From NCBI RefSeq assembly GCF_014635025.1, contig NZ_BMCE01000001.1, positions 992,001 to 1,056,000 on the forward strand: a stretch of DNA of 64,000 bases, read 5' to 3'. Position numbers and translations under genes: made by a program. Shown piece by piece: positions 17,986 to 25,753 of the stretch. The notes beneath the pieces are model-generated. The model was given only the letters and a program-made list of their open reading frames with translations, was not told the origin of the DNA and made no database searches. The stretch's first letter is position 1. Every line of letters begins with the position of its first letter. This DNA is from Fictibacillus barbaricus. GTDB lineage: Bacteria > Bacillota > Bacilli > Bacillales > Fictibacillaceae.

Positions 17986-19161
17986 ATGTCAATTCTTATT
18001 GGAATCTTGGGTATTCTTCTATTAATTGCAATCGCTTTCATAATGTCGAATGACAAAAAGAATATTAATTACAGAGCGGTTGGAATCATGCTCGTTGTAC
18101 AATTAGCATTAGCGTACTTCATGCTCAATACATCAATTGGTAAGACCGTATTAAACAAAATTGTAAACGTTTTTAATAAGGTTCTTTCATTTGGTAATGA
18201 CGGTATCGCATTTGTATTCGGTGATTTAAGCGGGAAAGAATATTTCTTCATCAACGTCCTAATGATGATCGTTTTTGTATCCGCTTTACTTTCAATCTTA
18301 ACTTATACACGAATTTTACCTTTAGCTATTAAATACATTGGTGGTGCTGTTGCAAAAGTTACAGGGCTGCCTAAGATTGAGTCTTTCGTTGCCGTTAACT
18401 CAATGGTATTTGGTGATACTACAGCTATTCTCTCTGTTAAATCTCAATTGCACAAACTATCGGCTAACCGCTTGTTCGTAGTTGTAACATCTTCATTAGT
18501 TGCTGTAAGCTGTTCGATCTTAGGTGCTTACATGCAGATGATTCCTGCAGAATATGTTTTAGTAGCACTACCGATCAACGTGTTCTCTGGTTTAATTCTT
18601 TCTTCTATCGTTGCTCCTGTAACAGCCGAGGAAGATGATGAGATTGATGTTAAAGAAATGTCTAATGAGAAATCTTTATTCGAAGCAATTGGTAACGGTG
18701 CATTAGATGGGGGTAAAGTAGCATTGATCGTAGGTGCGATGCTTATTACTTACATTGGACTACTTTCAATGGTTAACTTTGCTTTCGATGCAGTCACAGG
18801 ATTGACGTTCCAACAAATTTTAGGATATGTATTTGCTCCAATCGCCTTTATCATGGGTATTCCAGCTAATGAGATCGTACAAGCAGGTTCAGTAATGGGA
18901 ACTAAAGTTGCAGCAAATGAGTTCGTAGCTATGCTGGACTTCATGAAAATGATTCCGGATATGAATCCTAAAACAGTAGGGATTGTATCAGCGTTCTTAA
19001 TCTCATTCGCTAACTTCTCTTCAATTGGAATTATCTTAGGTACTGTTCAAGCAATCAATGGTGAAAAAGCTTCGATGCTTGCTAAAGTTGGTTTAAAAGT
19101 ATTGCTTGTTGCTACAATGGGATCTGTATTAACTGGAACAATCGTAGGGTTATTCTTATAA
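17986..19161 (+). CDS. yutK: Concentrative nucleoside transporter (CNT/NupC family) YutK
   Basis: 391 residues, very hydrophobic, with the CNT layout: three N-terminal helices, the NVLMMIVFVSALLSIL region, VNSMVFGDTTAILSVKSQ (re-entrant substrate loop, matching the NAFLGQTE-type position) and GIPANEIVQAGSVMGTKVAANEFVAM. It should import nucleosides with H+ or Na+. The ATG at 17986 follows AGGGGGAAATTTAAT; an upstream ATG at 17914 lacks an RBS. A possible promoter TTGCAA-N16-TACATT lies near 17870. A strong terminator follows. Confidence 0.92.
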   Translation: MSILIGILGILLLIAIAFIMSNDKKNINYRAVGIMLVVQLALAYFMLNTSIGKTVLNKIVNVFNKVLSFGNDGIAFVFGDLSGKEYFFINVLMMIVFVSALLSILTYTRILPLAIKYIGGAVAKVTGLPKIESFVAVNSMVFGDTTAILSVKSQLHKLSANRLFVVVTSSLVAVSCSILGAYMQMIPAEYVLVALPINVFSGLILSSIVAPVTAEEDDEIDVKEMSNEKSLFEAIGNGALDGGKVALIVGAMLITYIGLLSMVNFAFDAVTGLTFQQILGYVFAPIAFIMGIPANEIVQAGSVMGTKVAANEFVAMLDFMKMIPDMNPKTVGIVSAFLISFANFSSIGIILGTVQAINGEKASMLAKVGLKVLLVATMGSVLTGTIVGLFL

Positions 19162-19187
19162 AAAATAAATCATTTGATTTGATGGAA

Positions 19188-19224
19188 AATGTGCCTAAAG
19201 CTTTTTGCTTTAGGCACATTTTTT
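19188..19224 (+). terminator. Terminator after yutK
   Basis: Arms AATGTGCCTAAAGC and GCTTTAGGCACATT (14 bp) around TTTTT, followed by T residues. Confidence 0.9.
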
Positions 19225-19270
19225 ATACTATTCTTATACGGCAAAACCATAATTCAAGAAAAATCATAAA

Positions 19271-19375
19271 TAATCCAGCGAGATTTAGTAGTAATTCAGC
19301 AAGTTTTCAAGATAATCCGGCGAGTTTTCATCATATATCAGCGAGTCGACATCTTAAGACAGCGAACGACAGCAC
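19271..19375. repeat. Degenerate 21-bp tandem repeat, five units
   Basis: Five consecutive 21-base units start at 19271, 19292, 19313, 19334 and 19355; each begins TAATCCAGCGAG or a close variant (TAATTCAGCAAG, TAATCCGGCGAG, TATATCAGCGAG, TAAGACAGCGAA). The period is exact, the sequence degenerate. It sits between the yutK and ribU terminators. An ORF crosses it, giving a seven-residue repeat, but has no RBS and runs through both terminators, so it is treated as non-coding. Confidence 0.75.
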
Positions 19376-19382
19376 CAATAAT

Positions 19383-19418
19383 AAAAAAACCGCCGCGAAA
19401 CTTTCTCGCAGCGGTTTT
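19383..19418 (-). terminator. Terminator of ribU
   Basis: AAAACCGCcGCG and CGCaGCGGTTTT arms around AAACTTTCT; T-run on the minus strand. Confidence 0.8.
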
Positions 19419-19429
19419 AACCATTATTT

Positions 19430-20008
19430 TTAAGCCTGTTGAGTAATTTGTTTCATTACCCATGGCTGCATTCTGTTGTATAAAGCGATAAATAACAATG
19501 TAATGATTGTACCTTTGATCAGATTAAAAGGAGCGATTCCCTTTAGAATTAATTCAATCATCATTTGGCTGGACATTGGATCAGCACCTAGGAACCATGT
19601 GTAAGCAGGTAAGATGATCACATAATTTAGTAATCCCATCATAAATGTCATTAGTACTGTGCCAAAGACTAAGCCTATAGAAAGACGTTTAACCGTATGT
19701 TTTTTGCGGAATAAGTAGGATACTGGAAGAATAAAAAGGATTCCTGCCACAAAGTTGGCTAATTGTCCTACTGGTACCCCTGTAAAGCTTCCGGTAATCC
19801 CGTAATGAAGCACATTTTTAATTGCCTCAACCATTACACCTGCTGCTGGCCCGAAAATGATCGCTGCTAGTAAAGCAGGAACCTCGCTAAAGTCAATCTG
19901 TAAGAATGGAGGCAGTCCTGGAAATGGAAAGTCGAACATCATCAGTACATATGCAATCGTACTGAGCATAGACACGGCTACCATTTGTTTGATTTTTCCC
20001 TTTTGCAT
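19430..20008 (-). CDS. ribU: Riboflavin ECF transporter S component RibU (YpaA/FmnP)
   Basis: 192 residues with about six membrane helices. Start KQMVAVSMLSTIAYVLMMFDFPFPGLPPFLQIDFSEVPAL is split here only to note its key parts: the MFDFPFPGLPPFLQIDFS loop is the RibU signature, followed by FGPAAGVMVEAIKNVLHY. It binds riboflavin outside the membrane and works with a shared EcfAA'T module encoded elsewhere. An FMN riboswitch in the 5' leader assigns it to riboflavin/FMN control. ATG follows AGGAGAG. Confidence 0.94.
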   Translation of the reverse strand: MQKGKIKQMVAVSMLSTIAYVLMMFDFPFPGLPPFLQIDFSEVPALLAAIIFGPAAGVMVEAIKNVLHYGITGSFTGVPVGQLANFVAGILFILPVSYLFRKKHTVKRLSIGLVFGTVLMTFMMGLLNYVIILPAYTWFLGADPMSSQMMIELILKGIAPFNLIKGTIITLLFIALYNRMQPWVMKQITQQA

Positions 20009-20072
20009 TGAAATCTCTCCTCTTTGTGTTGCGCCATCTCATGATTTCGAATGCAGCACAGCCTGTTTCACA

Positions 20073-20105
20073 CAAAAAAACCTTAGTCAAAAAAATGGAC
20101 TAAGG
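20073..20105 (-). terminator. Intrinsic terminator in the ribU leader (riboswitch expression platform)
   Basis: On the minus strand CCTTAGTC pairs with GACTAAGG around an eight-base loop, followed by seven T. It lies between the FMN aptamer and ribU. A competing hairpin GGTTCA/TGAACC sits at 20171-20191. Confidence 0.8.
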
Positions 20106-20201
20106 GAGTTGTATGATGAACAGCATGAAAAAGAAGCATTTTTTCTTGTTAAAATGCACACTTAAACAAAGGTTCATAATTTACATGAACCGCTGTACCA
20201 A

Positions 20202-20526
20202 CATCTTCTCCCATCCAGACTATACTGTCGGCTCTGGAGTTACACCAGATCAGCAAAGAGGGGACATTGAAGTAATGTCCAGCTTCAGCGGCTAAAAGCT
20301 CGAGGTCGCAACGTTTTTTCGTGTAACACAAAAAGCGTGTTCTCACTCGAAAATTTTTGCGCTTGCACCATAGGCACAAGTTCAACATCAGCTTGCTAAA
20401 AACGCAAACTGTGTTTCCAATGTCGCTTTTAAACGAGCCGCTTCAGCATTTCCAATCGCTCACGGGCTGATGAAGAGGGAATCTTCAAATACCGCCGGTC
20501 GGGAATTTCACCCTGCCCCGAAGATG
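20202..20526 (-). ncRNA. FMN riboswitch (RFN element) with a long variable arm
   Basis: On the minus strand the conserved RFN blocks appear in order: CATCTTC (P1, 20520-20526), GGGGCAGGGTGAAATTCCCG, ACCGGCGGTA, AGCCCGTGAGCG, then after a gap GATCTGGTGTAACTCC, AGAGCCGACAGTATAGTC, TGGATGGGAGAAGATG closing P1 (20202-20208). About 205 bases lie between the GCCCGTGAGCG and GATCTGGTG blocks (20252-20456), far more than the few tens usual there. With FMN bound, the downstream terminator should form and switch ribU off. Confidence 0.92.
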
Positions 20527-20627
20527 GATCGCTATTGTATTTTATTACATCACCTATTATACTTTAAAAAATGTTAGTTGTGAACGAATATGCAATGACC
20601 AGACCTTCCAATAGAGGATGAGAACAC

Positions 20628-20870
20628 ATGAAATTAACCTTTGAATATACATGGCCATATGAAAGAATGATGAATGATATCTATATATCGGAATGTCCTT
20701 TCTGTAAGCAAGATAATGTATTAACAAACTTTAAGAAAGAACAGTTGGCATTAGCAAAAGAAGGCATTAAGCAACTATTGATCATGCCTTGCTGTCACGG
20801 TAAGTTAACCATCCTTAATGCGGATGACGACTATTTCTATACAGATGAAAAATTAAGAGGGCAACAATAA
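20628..20870 (+). CDS. Small Cys-rich protein, possible zinc ribbon
   Basis: 80 residues, not recognised. SECPFCKQDN supplies a CxxC and LIMPCCHGKLTI a CCH, a plausible four-ligand zinc site. The stop is 16 bases before dapF, so the two are probably co-transcribed. ATG follows GAGGATGAGAAC. Nothing links it to lysine synthesis beyond position. Confidence 0.7.
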   Translation: MKLTFEYTWPYERMMNDIYISECPFCKQDNVLTNFKKEQLALAKEGIKQLLIMPCCHGKLTILNADDDYFYTDEKLRGQQ

Positions 20871-20885
20871 GGAGCAATAGGGAAC

Positions 20886-21749
20886 ATGAACACATTGAAA
20901 TTTACAAAAATGCATGGACTCGGTAATAACTACATCTACGTAAACATGTTTGAAGAAACCATTGCAGAAACGGACCTGCAAGATCTTGCAGTAGCTGTTT
21001 CCAATCCTTATACCGGAATCGGCTCAGACGGAATGATCTTAATCTGTCCAAGTGAGATTGCGCCAGTTAAGATGCGGGTCTTTAACAACGATGGTTCAGA
21101 AGCAAAAAACTGTGGCAATGGTCTTCGATGTGTAGCGAAATATGCGTATGAAAATGGAATTGTGGAACAAACAGAGTTTCATATTGAAACGCTTGGCGGA
21201 CTTGTATCAGCGAGTCTAACGCTAGATGACAGCAACAAGGTTTCTTTAGTGACAGTAAACATGGGGAATCCTATCCTTCATCCTGACCGGATTCCTGTAA
21301 AAGGCTTCCGAAAACTGGATTACATTATCAACGAGCCTGTTTCATTCAAAGGGAACGATCTGAATATGACTGCAGTATCTATGGGGAATCCGCATGCTGT
21401 CTTCTTTGTTGATAACATCAATAAAGCGCCATTGCACTCACTTGGTCCGGTAATTGAAAAAGATCCTATGTTCCCCGATTGGGTGAATGCTGAGTTTGTT
21501 GAGATGGTATCTGATAAAGAGATGCATTTTAGAGTTTGGGAGAGAGGTTCTGGCATTACACAAGCTTGTGGTACAGGGGCGTGTGCCGCAGCCGTGGCTG
21601 CCATCCTAAACCATAAAGCCGAACGAAATACTGACATTATGGTTCATTTAGCTGGTGGAGACCTTATCATTAACTGGCAGGATAATGGTGATGTTTTGAT
21701 GACAGGTCCAGCAGAGGTTATTTGTAAAGGTGAATTCTATATAAAATAA
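20886..21749 (+). CDS. dapF: Diaminopimelate epimerase
   Basis: Interconverts LL- and meso-diaminopimelate for lysine and peptidoglycan synthesis; B. subtilis yutL. 287 residues with two pseudo-symmetric halves. Catalytic cysteines are in [14 protein letters not shown] and [24 protein letters not shown] at the start and [11 protein letters not shown] in the middle are family marks (bacilli have NNYIYV where E. coli has a GNDF-type sequence). ATG follows GGAGCAATAGGG. Convergent with mqnE. Confidence 0.95.
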   Translation: MNTLKFTKMHGLGNNYIYVNMFEETIAETDLQDLAVAVSNPYTGIGSDGMILICPSEIAPVKMRVFNNDGSEAKNCGNGLRCVAKYAYENGIVEQTEFHIETLGGLVSASLTLDDSNKVSLVTVNMGNPILHPDRIPVKGFRKLDYIINEPVSFKGNDLNMTAVSMGNPHAVFFVDNINKAPLHSLGPVIEKDPMFPDWVNAEFVEMVSDKEMHFRVWERGSGITQACGTGACAAAVAAILNHKAERNTDIMVHLAGGDLIINWQDNGDVLMTGPAEVICKGEFYIK

Positions 21750-21782
21750 AAAGTGGAGGCACTAGATGCCTCCACTTTTTAT
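21749..21782. terminator. Bidirectional terminator between dapF and mqnE
   Basis: Arms AAAGTGGAGGCA and TGCCTCCACTTT flanked by A-run and T-run. Confidence 0.88.
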
Positions 21783-22879
21783 TAGTATTTTTGGATAATG
21801 TTATAGAACGTATCACGCTCAACAGGAACTTTGTTTGCTGTCTTGATTAAGTGTACGAGTTCTTTTCGAGTGATACCAGAAGAAGTTAATGCACCTACCG
21901 CATGAGAGATTCGTTCTTCAATTAATGTACCATGAATATCACTTGATCCGAACGTTAGCGCCATCTGTGTAAGCTGAACACCGATATTGATCCAATAAGC
22001 TTTGATATGGTCAAAGTTATCTAACATAAGACGGCTGATCGCGATCGTTCTCATATCATCAAAAGCAGAGGTTCTTCTCATCAGTCCCATAGATTGTGTA
22101 CGAGGCTGCATTGCCAATGGAATAAATACCATGAAGCCATTTGTAACATCCTGCAGCTGTCGAAGACGATCCATGTGTATCAAACGCTCTTCCTTAGATT
22201 CGATTGAACCATACAGCATCGTTGCATGTGTTTTTAATCCTAATCCATGTGCAATCTCGTGGGCTTCAAGCCATTGATCCGTTGATGCTTTATCAGGACT
22301 CATTTTTAAGCGGTATCGTTCTGTAAGAATTTCTGCACCGCCACCAGGCATTGTATCAAGTCCGGCTTTAATCAGTTCTTCTAATACTTCTTTCATAGAA
22401 AGACCGGCAATTCTTGAGAAGAACTCAATTTCTGCACCAGTATAAGCTTTTACCGTTACTTGCGGGTAATGTTGTTTTAATGTACGAATGGTGTCTAAAT
22501 AATAATCAAAAGGCACTTCATGATTGTGGCCGCCGACAATATGAAATTCACGGATATTATCGTTCCAGCGTTTTTGAACATAATCCAAAAGCTGTTCATT
22601 ATTCATTGTATAAGCCCCGTCTTCACCAGGCTTGCGTTTAAATCCACAAAAGCTGCATGTTGCTTCACATACGTTTGTAGGATTGATGTACAGATTTTCA
22701 ATAAAATAAACATGATCCCCGTTTTTACGGGTGTTTACTTCGTTTGCTAGCGTTGCTACGCTTAACAAATCATTTGTTTCATATAAAAATAAACCGTCTT
22801 CAATGGTAAGACGTTCACCATGTTTAACTTTCTCTGCAATTGCTTCCATTCGGGTATCGAAAGTCAATATATTTGCCAT
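21782..22879 (-). CDS. mqnE: Aminofutalosine synthase-like radical SAM enzyme (MqnE/CofH family)
   Basis: 365 residues. The radical-SAM cluster motif is CEATCSFC (CX3CX2C) after NPTNV. VGGHNHEVPFDYYLDTIRTL, LDTMPGGGAEIL, THATMLYGSIES and VFIPLAMQP are the MqnE signature positions. MqnE makes aminofutalosine in the alternative menaquinone route. No other futalosine genes are in the window, and Bacillus relatives make menaquinone by the MenFDHCEB route, so the role is open. ATG follows AGGGGGATAA. Confidence 0.82.
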   Translation of the reverse strand: MANILTFDTRMEAIAEKVKHGERLTIEDGLFLYETNDLLSVATLANEVNTRKNGDHVYFIENLYINPTNVCEATCSFCGFKRKPGEDGAYTMNNEQLLDYVQKRWNDNIREFHIVGGHNHEVPFDYYLDTIRTLKQHYPQVTVKAYTGAEIEFFSRIAGLSMKEVLEELIKAGLDTMPGGGAEILTERYRLKMSPDKASTDQWLEAHEIAHGLGLKTHATMLYGSIESKEERLIHMDRLRQLQDVTNGFMVFIPLAMQPRTQSMGLMRRTSAFDDMRTIAISRLMLDNFDHIKAYWINIGVQLTQMALTFGSSDIHGTLIEERISHAVGALTSSGITRKELVHLIKTANKVPVERDTFYNIIQKY

Positions 22880-23186
22880 TATTTATCCCCCTAATTTTTC
22901 AGATGAAATGTTCGGATGATGTTCACATTTTTCTAATGAGAGTAAACACTACACTCTCTCTTTACCAATTTTATACGAATACTTATATGTATCATTGGAT
23001 ACAAGCCTTGAATGCACTTATCATTATAATCCTAATCAAACATTAGGACAAGGGAAGTCGCTTTTGTTGCATATTTTGCAGTTAAAAAAAGTTAGGTTTT
23101 TTTATTCAAGGTTTATTGTCTAATAATTGAAGAAAATGTAAAATAAAAGGAAAGATTATGTTTAAATTTAGAGTGGAGTGACTAAA

Positions 23187-23366
23187 ATGAAAGCCACATC
23201 TGCAGCAGATAAACTAGAAAAGATCGAACAATTAGAAGCGCTGCGAAATAAAATGATACAGACGGCAAATACGTTAGGAATACAGCATCCATTGGTTTTA
23301 AACTATAGTAGAAAAATTGATGAAACGCATAATAAGATTATGGAGATGCAGCAAAAAAAATATTGA
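23187..23366 (+). CDS. Spo0E-like aspartyl-phosphate phosphatase family protein
   Basis: 59 residues forming two predicted helices: EKIEQLEALRNKMIQTANTL, then LVLNYSRKIDETHNKIM. The SxxxD element in YSRKID corresponds to the SQELD motif of Spo0E-type phosphatases, which remove phosphate from Spo0A and so delay sporulation. ATG at 23187 has GGAGTG 6 bases upstream; the GTG at 23178 lies in that RBS. Target response regulator not proven. Confidence 0.75.
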   Translation: MKATSAADKLEKIEQLEALRNKMIQTANTLGIQHPLVLNYSRKIDETHNKIMEMQQKKY

Positions 23367-23446
23367 TTTAAAGCCGATTGCTTGAGAGCAGTTGTTGAAG
23401 CCGTTATACTATATACAATAGATCCTTATTTAAAGGAGTGTATAAA

Positions 23447-23803
23447 ATGATCGTTGAGATAACAGATAGTGCAGCCAGCAGAATTAAGGAAATGCTTGCT
23501 GATGAAGAAGACCAAAATCAATTTCTCCGTGTGGCTGTAAAAGGTGGCGGGTGTACGGGATTATCATATGGTATGGGATTTGATAGTGATAAGAGTGAAT
23601 CCGATCACGAAGAAATGATTGAAGGAATCCGAGTGGTAGTAGATGAAGAAAGTGCAAAAGTTCTAAAAGGTACTGTAGTAGACTTTAAACAAAACATGAT
23701 GGGTGGAGGATTTACGATTACAAATCCGAATGCCATTGCTTCATGTGGCTGTGGTTCTTCATTCCGTACAGCTGCTAACGCAGGAACACCGGAAGAATGC
23801 TAA
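23447..23803 (+). CDS. yutM: A-type Fe-S cluster carrier (HesB/IscA family) YutM
   Basis: 118 residues of the HesB/IscA fold. The three cluster-ligating cysteines are visible: GGCTG in AVKGGGCTGLSYGM and CGC in ASCGCGSSFRT. B. subtilis has yutM in the same place, next to dapF and yumC. Carries Fe-S clusters to target enzymes. ATG at 23447 follows AAAGGAG; the GTG at 23438 is within the RBS. Confidence 0.93.
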   Translation: MIVEITDSAASRIKEMLADEEDQNQFLRVAVKGGGCTGLSYGMGFDSDKSESDHEEMIEGIRVVVDEESAKVLKGTVVDFKQNMMGGGFTITNPNAIASCGCGSSFRTAANAGTPEEC

Positions 23804-23822
23804 AGAAATTCAGCTCCTAAAG

Positions 23823-23863
23823 AAAGCTCTTTCCCACTTACGGGAAAGAGCTTTTCTGATTTT
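23823..23863. terminator. Terminator shared by yutM and the convergent small gene
   Basis: Arms AAAGCTCTTTCCC and GGGAAAGAGCTTT around ACTTAC, T-rich on both outer sides. Confidence 0.85.
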
Positions 23864-24023
23864 AAAATTTATTAAAGATAAAAAGTACACCAATTAAATC
23901 TGCCAATATGGATGCACCAATAAGTATGTATTTCTTTTGCTGGCTCTGCTGTTTTAAACCAAGAGGCATTAAAAAGGTACCAGCTATAAAAAAGATTATG
24001 CCTAGTATCAAGTTAAACTCCAT
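23862..24023 (-). CDS. Small two-helix membrane protein, unknown function
   Basis: 53 residues: MEFNLILGIIFFIAG, FLMPLGL, a short QQSQQKK loop, and ILIGASILADLIGVLFI, giving two predicted membrane helices. AAGGAGATAGACAA precedes the ATG at 24023, an ideal RBS, and the yutM terminator also works in this direction. Function not recognised. Confidence 0.7.
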   Translation of the reverse strand: MEFNLILGIIFFIAGTFLMPLGLKQQSQQKKYILIGASILADLIGVLFIFNKF

Positions 24024-24050
24024 TTGTCTATCTCCTTAACTAAAAAGGGT

Positions 24051-24080
24051 AAAAGAAAACCCGGTGCGCCAACACCGGGT
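24051..24080 (-). terminator. Terminator of the small gene at 24160-24333
   Basis: ACCCGGTG and CACCGGGT arms around CGCCAA, followed on the minus strand by TTTTCTTTTA. Confidence 0.75.
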
Positions 24081-24159
24081 GAAAATACACATTGTTCAGC
24101 GGCACTTGTCCGCCTCACAAACATCATAACAAAAGCGAAGTGTTTTTTCTACAAGCAAA

Positions 24160-24333
24160 TTATTCCACCGTGTATCTTTCCATTTCACTTAAAAGCTTTT
24201 TTAAATGGGGAATTTCTTGTCTAGTATCCTCTAAGAAGGATTCATCCGTTATGTGAAGTTGATTGATAATCCTTTTCATCTCTTGCAGGCAATCTGCCAC
24301 AAGCGTTTCTTCTTCGGAAAATTGTCTATTCAA
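24160..24333 (-). CDS. Small helical protein, unknown function
   Basis: 57 residues from a TTG at 24333: acidic and helical (SEEETLVADCLQEMKRI, then HLKKLLSEMERYTVE). GAAAGGAGT lies about 10 bases upstream, and a terminator follows about 80 bases after the stop. Length and helical pattern vaguely recall Spo0E-type or other small regulatory proteins, but no motif was recognised. Confidence 0.55.
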   Translation of the reverse strand: MNRQFSEEETLVADCLQEMKRIINQLHITDESFLEDTRQEIPHLKKLLSEMERYTVE

Positions 24334-24397
24334 TCGTAAGTGACTCCTTTCTTAAATAAAATGACGCCAGAATTTTAAATCCGGCGCCATGAATCAT

Positions 24398-25375
24398 TTA
24401 GAATAAGCTAGTGCTGTGCAAAGGCTGTGTCTTTGCGTTTGGATCGATGTAAGCTTTGGCATTGTTGATGGCTGTTGGAGCTTCACCAAATCCTGATGCA
24501 ATCAATTTTACCTTTCCATCATACGTACATACATCACCTGCAGCATAAATGCCTTTAACGTTCGTTTCCATTTTGGAGTTTACAACGATAGAGTTCTTTT
24601 GGATGTCTAATCCCCAGGTTTTAATTGGACCTAGAGAAGAGATGAAACCATAGTTGATGATGACCGCATCTACTTCTATCGTTTCCTTTACATCTCCATT
24701 TTCTAATACAACTGAGGAAATGTTTTCTCCATCACCGATTAATTCCGTGATTTGATAAGGTGTCTTTACAACTACTTTGGAGTTCATTAATTGTTCAACA
24801 CTGTGTTCATGGGCACGGAATTTATCTCGTCTATGGGTTAATGTTACTTGTGGAGAGATCGGTTCTAACATTAAGGACCAGTCAAGAGCAGAATCCCCGC
24901 CTCCGCACACTAAAACGCGTTTTCCAGCAAAAGCATTAAGGTCGTTCACGAAATAGTGCAGGTTCTTGCCTTCATATTGTTGAGCAGTGTCTAACTCTAA
25001 GCGACGAGGCTGAAAGGCACCTACGCCAGCAGTAATGAGAACAGCTTTACTGTAATGAACAGTTTTATCCGTTGTTAATTCAAAGATTTCTTCGTTTTTT
25101 TCCACATTCTGCACGGATTCCTCTAAAACGACAGTCGGATTAAACTGCATTGCCTGTTCTTTTAAGTTGTTCACCAAATCTTGAGCGAGGACCTTAGGAA
25201 AACCGGCAACATCATATATGTATTTTTCAGGATAAAGCGCAGATAATTGTCCGCCAAGCTGCGGCATACTCTCGATGATCTTTACTTTCATCTGTCTCAT
25301 ACCACCGTAAAAAGCTGCAAACAATCCTGACGGACCTCCACCTATAATTGTAATATCGTAAATTTCTTTTGACAT
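24398..25375 (-). CDS. yumC: Ferredoxin--NADP reductase, thioredoxin reductase-like (YumC)
   Basis: About 325 residues, FAD/NADPH flavoenzyme resembling thioredoxin reductase but without the CxxC active site; this is the FNR2 class to which B. subtilis YumC belongs. FAD motif [18 protein letters not shown] at the start, NADPH motif [17 protein letters not shown] in the middle, [14 protein letters not shown] near the end. Transfers electrons between NADPH and ferredoxin or flavodoxin. ATG at 25375 follows GAGGTGAAAGTG. Divergent from yumB over a 378-base gap. Confidence 0.92.
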   Translation of the reverse strand: MSKEIYDITIIGGGPSGLFAAFYGGMRQMKVKIIESMPQLGGQLSALYPEKYIYDVAGFPKVLAQDLVNNLKEQAMQFNPTVVLEESVQNVEKNEEIFELTTDKTVHYSKAVLITAGVGAFQPRRLELDTAQQYEGKNLHYFVNDLNAFAGKRVLVCGGGDSALDWSLMLEPISPQVTLTHRRDKFRAHEHSVEQLMNSKVVVKTPYQITELIGDGENISSVVLENGDVKETIEVDAVIINYGFISSLGPIKTWGLDIQKNSIVVNSKMETNVKGIYAAGDVCTYDGKVKLIASGFGEAPTAINNAKAYIDPNAKTQPLHSTSLF

Positions 25376-25663
25376 CACTTTCACCTCTTCTGTTTTTTAT
25401 GACTGACGAACATGTAATATGTTCTGACCCAAGTATCTTCTTACTATCTCCCATTTACATTCTTGAGAGAAGCGAAAAGTCCTCTTTTCATTTTGTATAA
25501 TTTGTCATTTGCCCCTATATAACTGACTTAAAAGGAACAAGTATTTGAATAAATATCATAACGAAAAAAAGGTTGAAATAACAAGAAAAAAGGAATAAGA
25601 TGAGGATGTATGATTAAAAAATGTCGATATTCCAACATTTTTTGCACTCTTTTATGTCTTATT

Positions 25664-25681
25664 ACGTGAAATATATCACAA
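25664..25681 (+). promoter_or_regulatory. Candidate Rex or Fnr operator upstream of yumB
   Basis: ACGTGAAATATATCACAA has GTGA/TCAC half-sites 6 bases apart. It matches the Rex pattern TTGTGAAATATTTCACAA at 15 of 18 positions and the Fnr pattern TGTGA-N6-TCACA at 9 of 10. It lies 73 bases before yumB. Rest of the yumC-yumB gap (25376-25753) is AT-rich with no gene; a weak IR AAAAAATGT/ACATTTTTT occurs at 25616-25642. Confidence 0.5.
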
Positions 25682-25753
25682 TCTATTCCTTTTCTTCATA
25701 TTTAATGAGTGAAAAGGTCAAACTAAAAAAAATGAGAACTGGAAGTGAATTGA

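Noticed and set aside
19179-19433. 84-residue ORF across the 21-bp repeats
   Set aside because: No RBS, starts inside one terminator and ends inside another; the seven-residue protein repeat is a by-product of the 21-base period.
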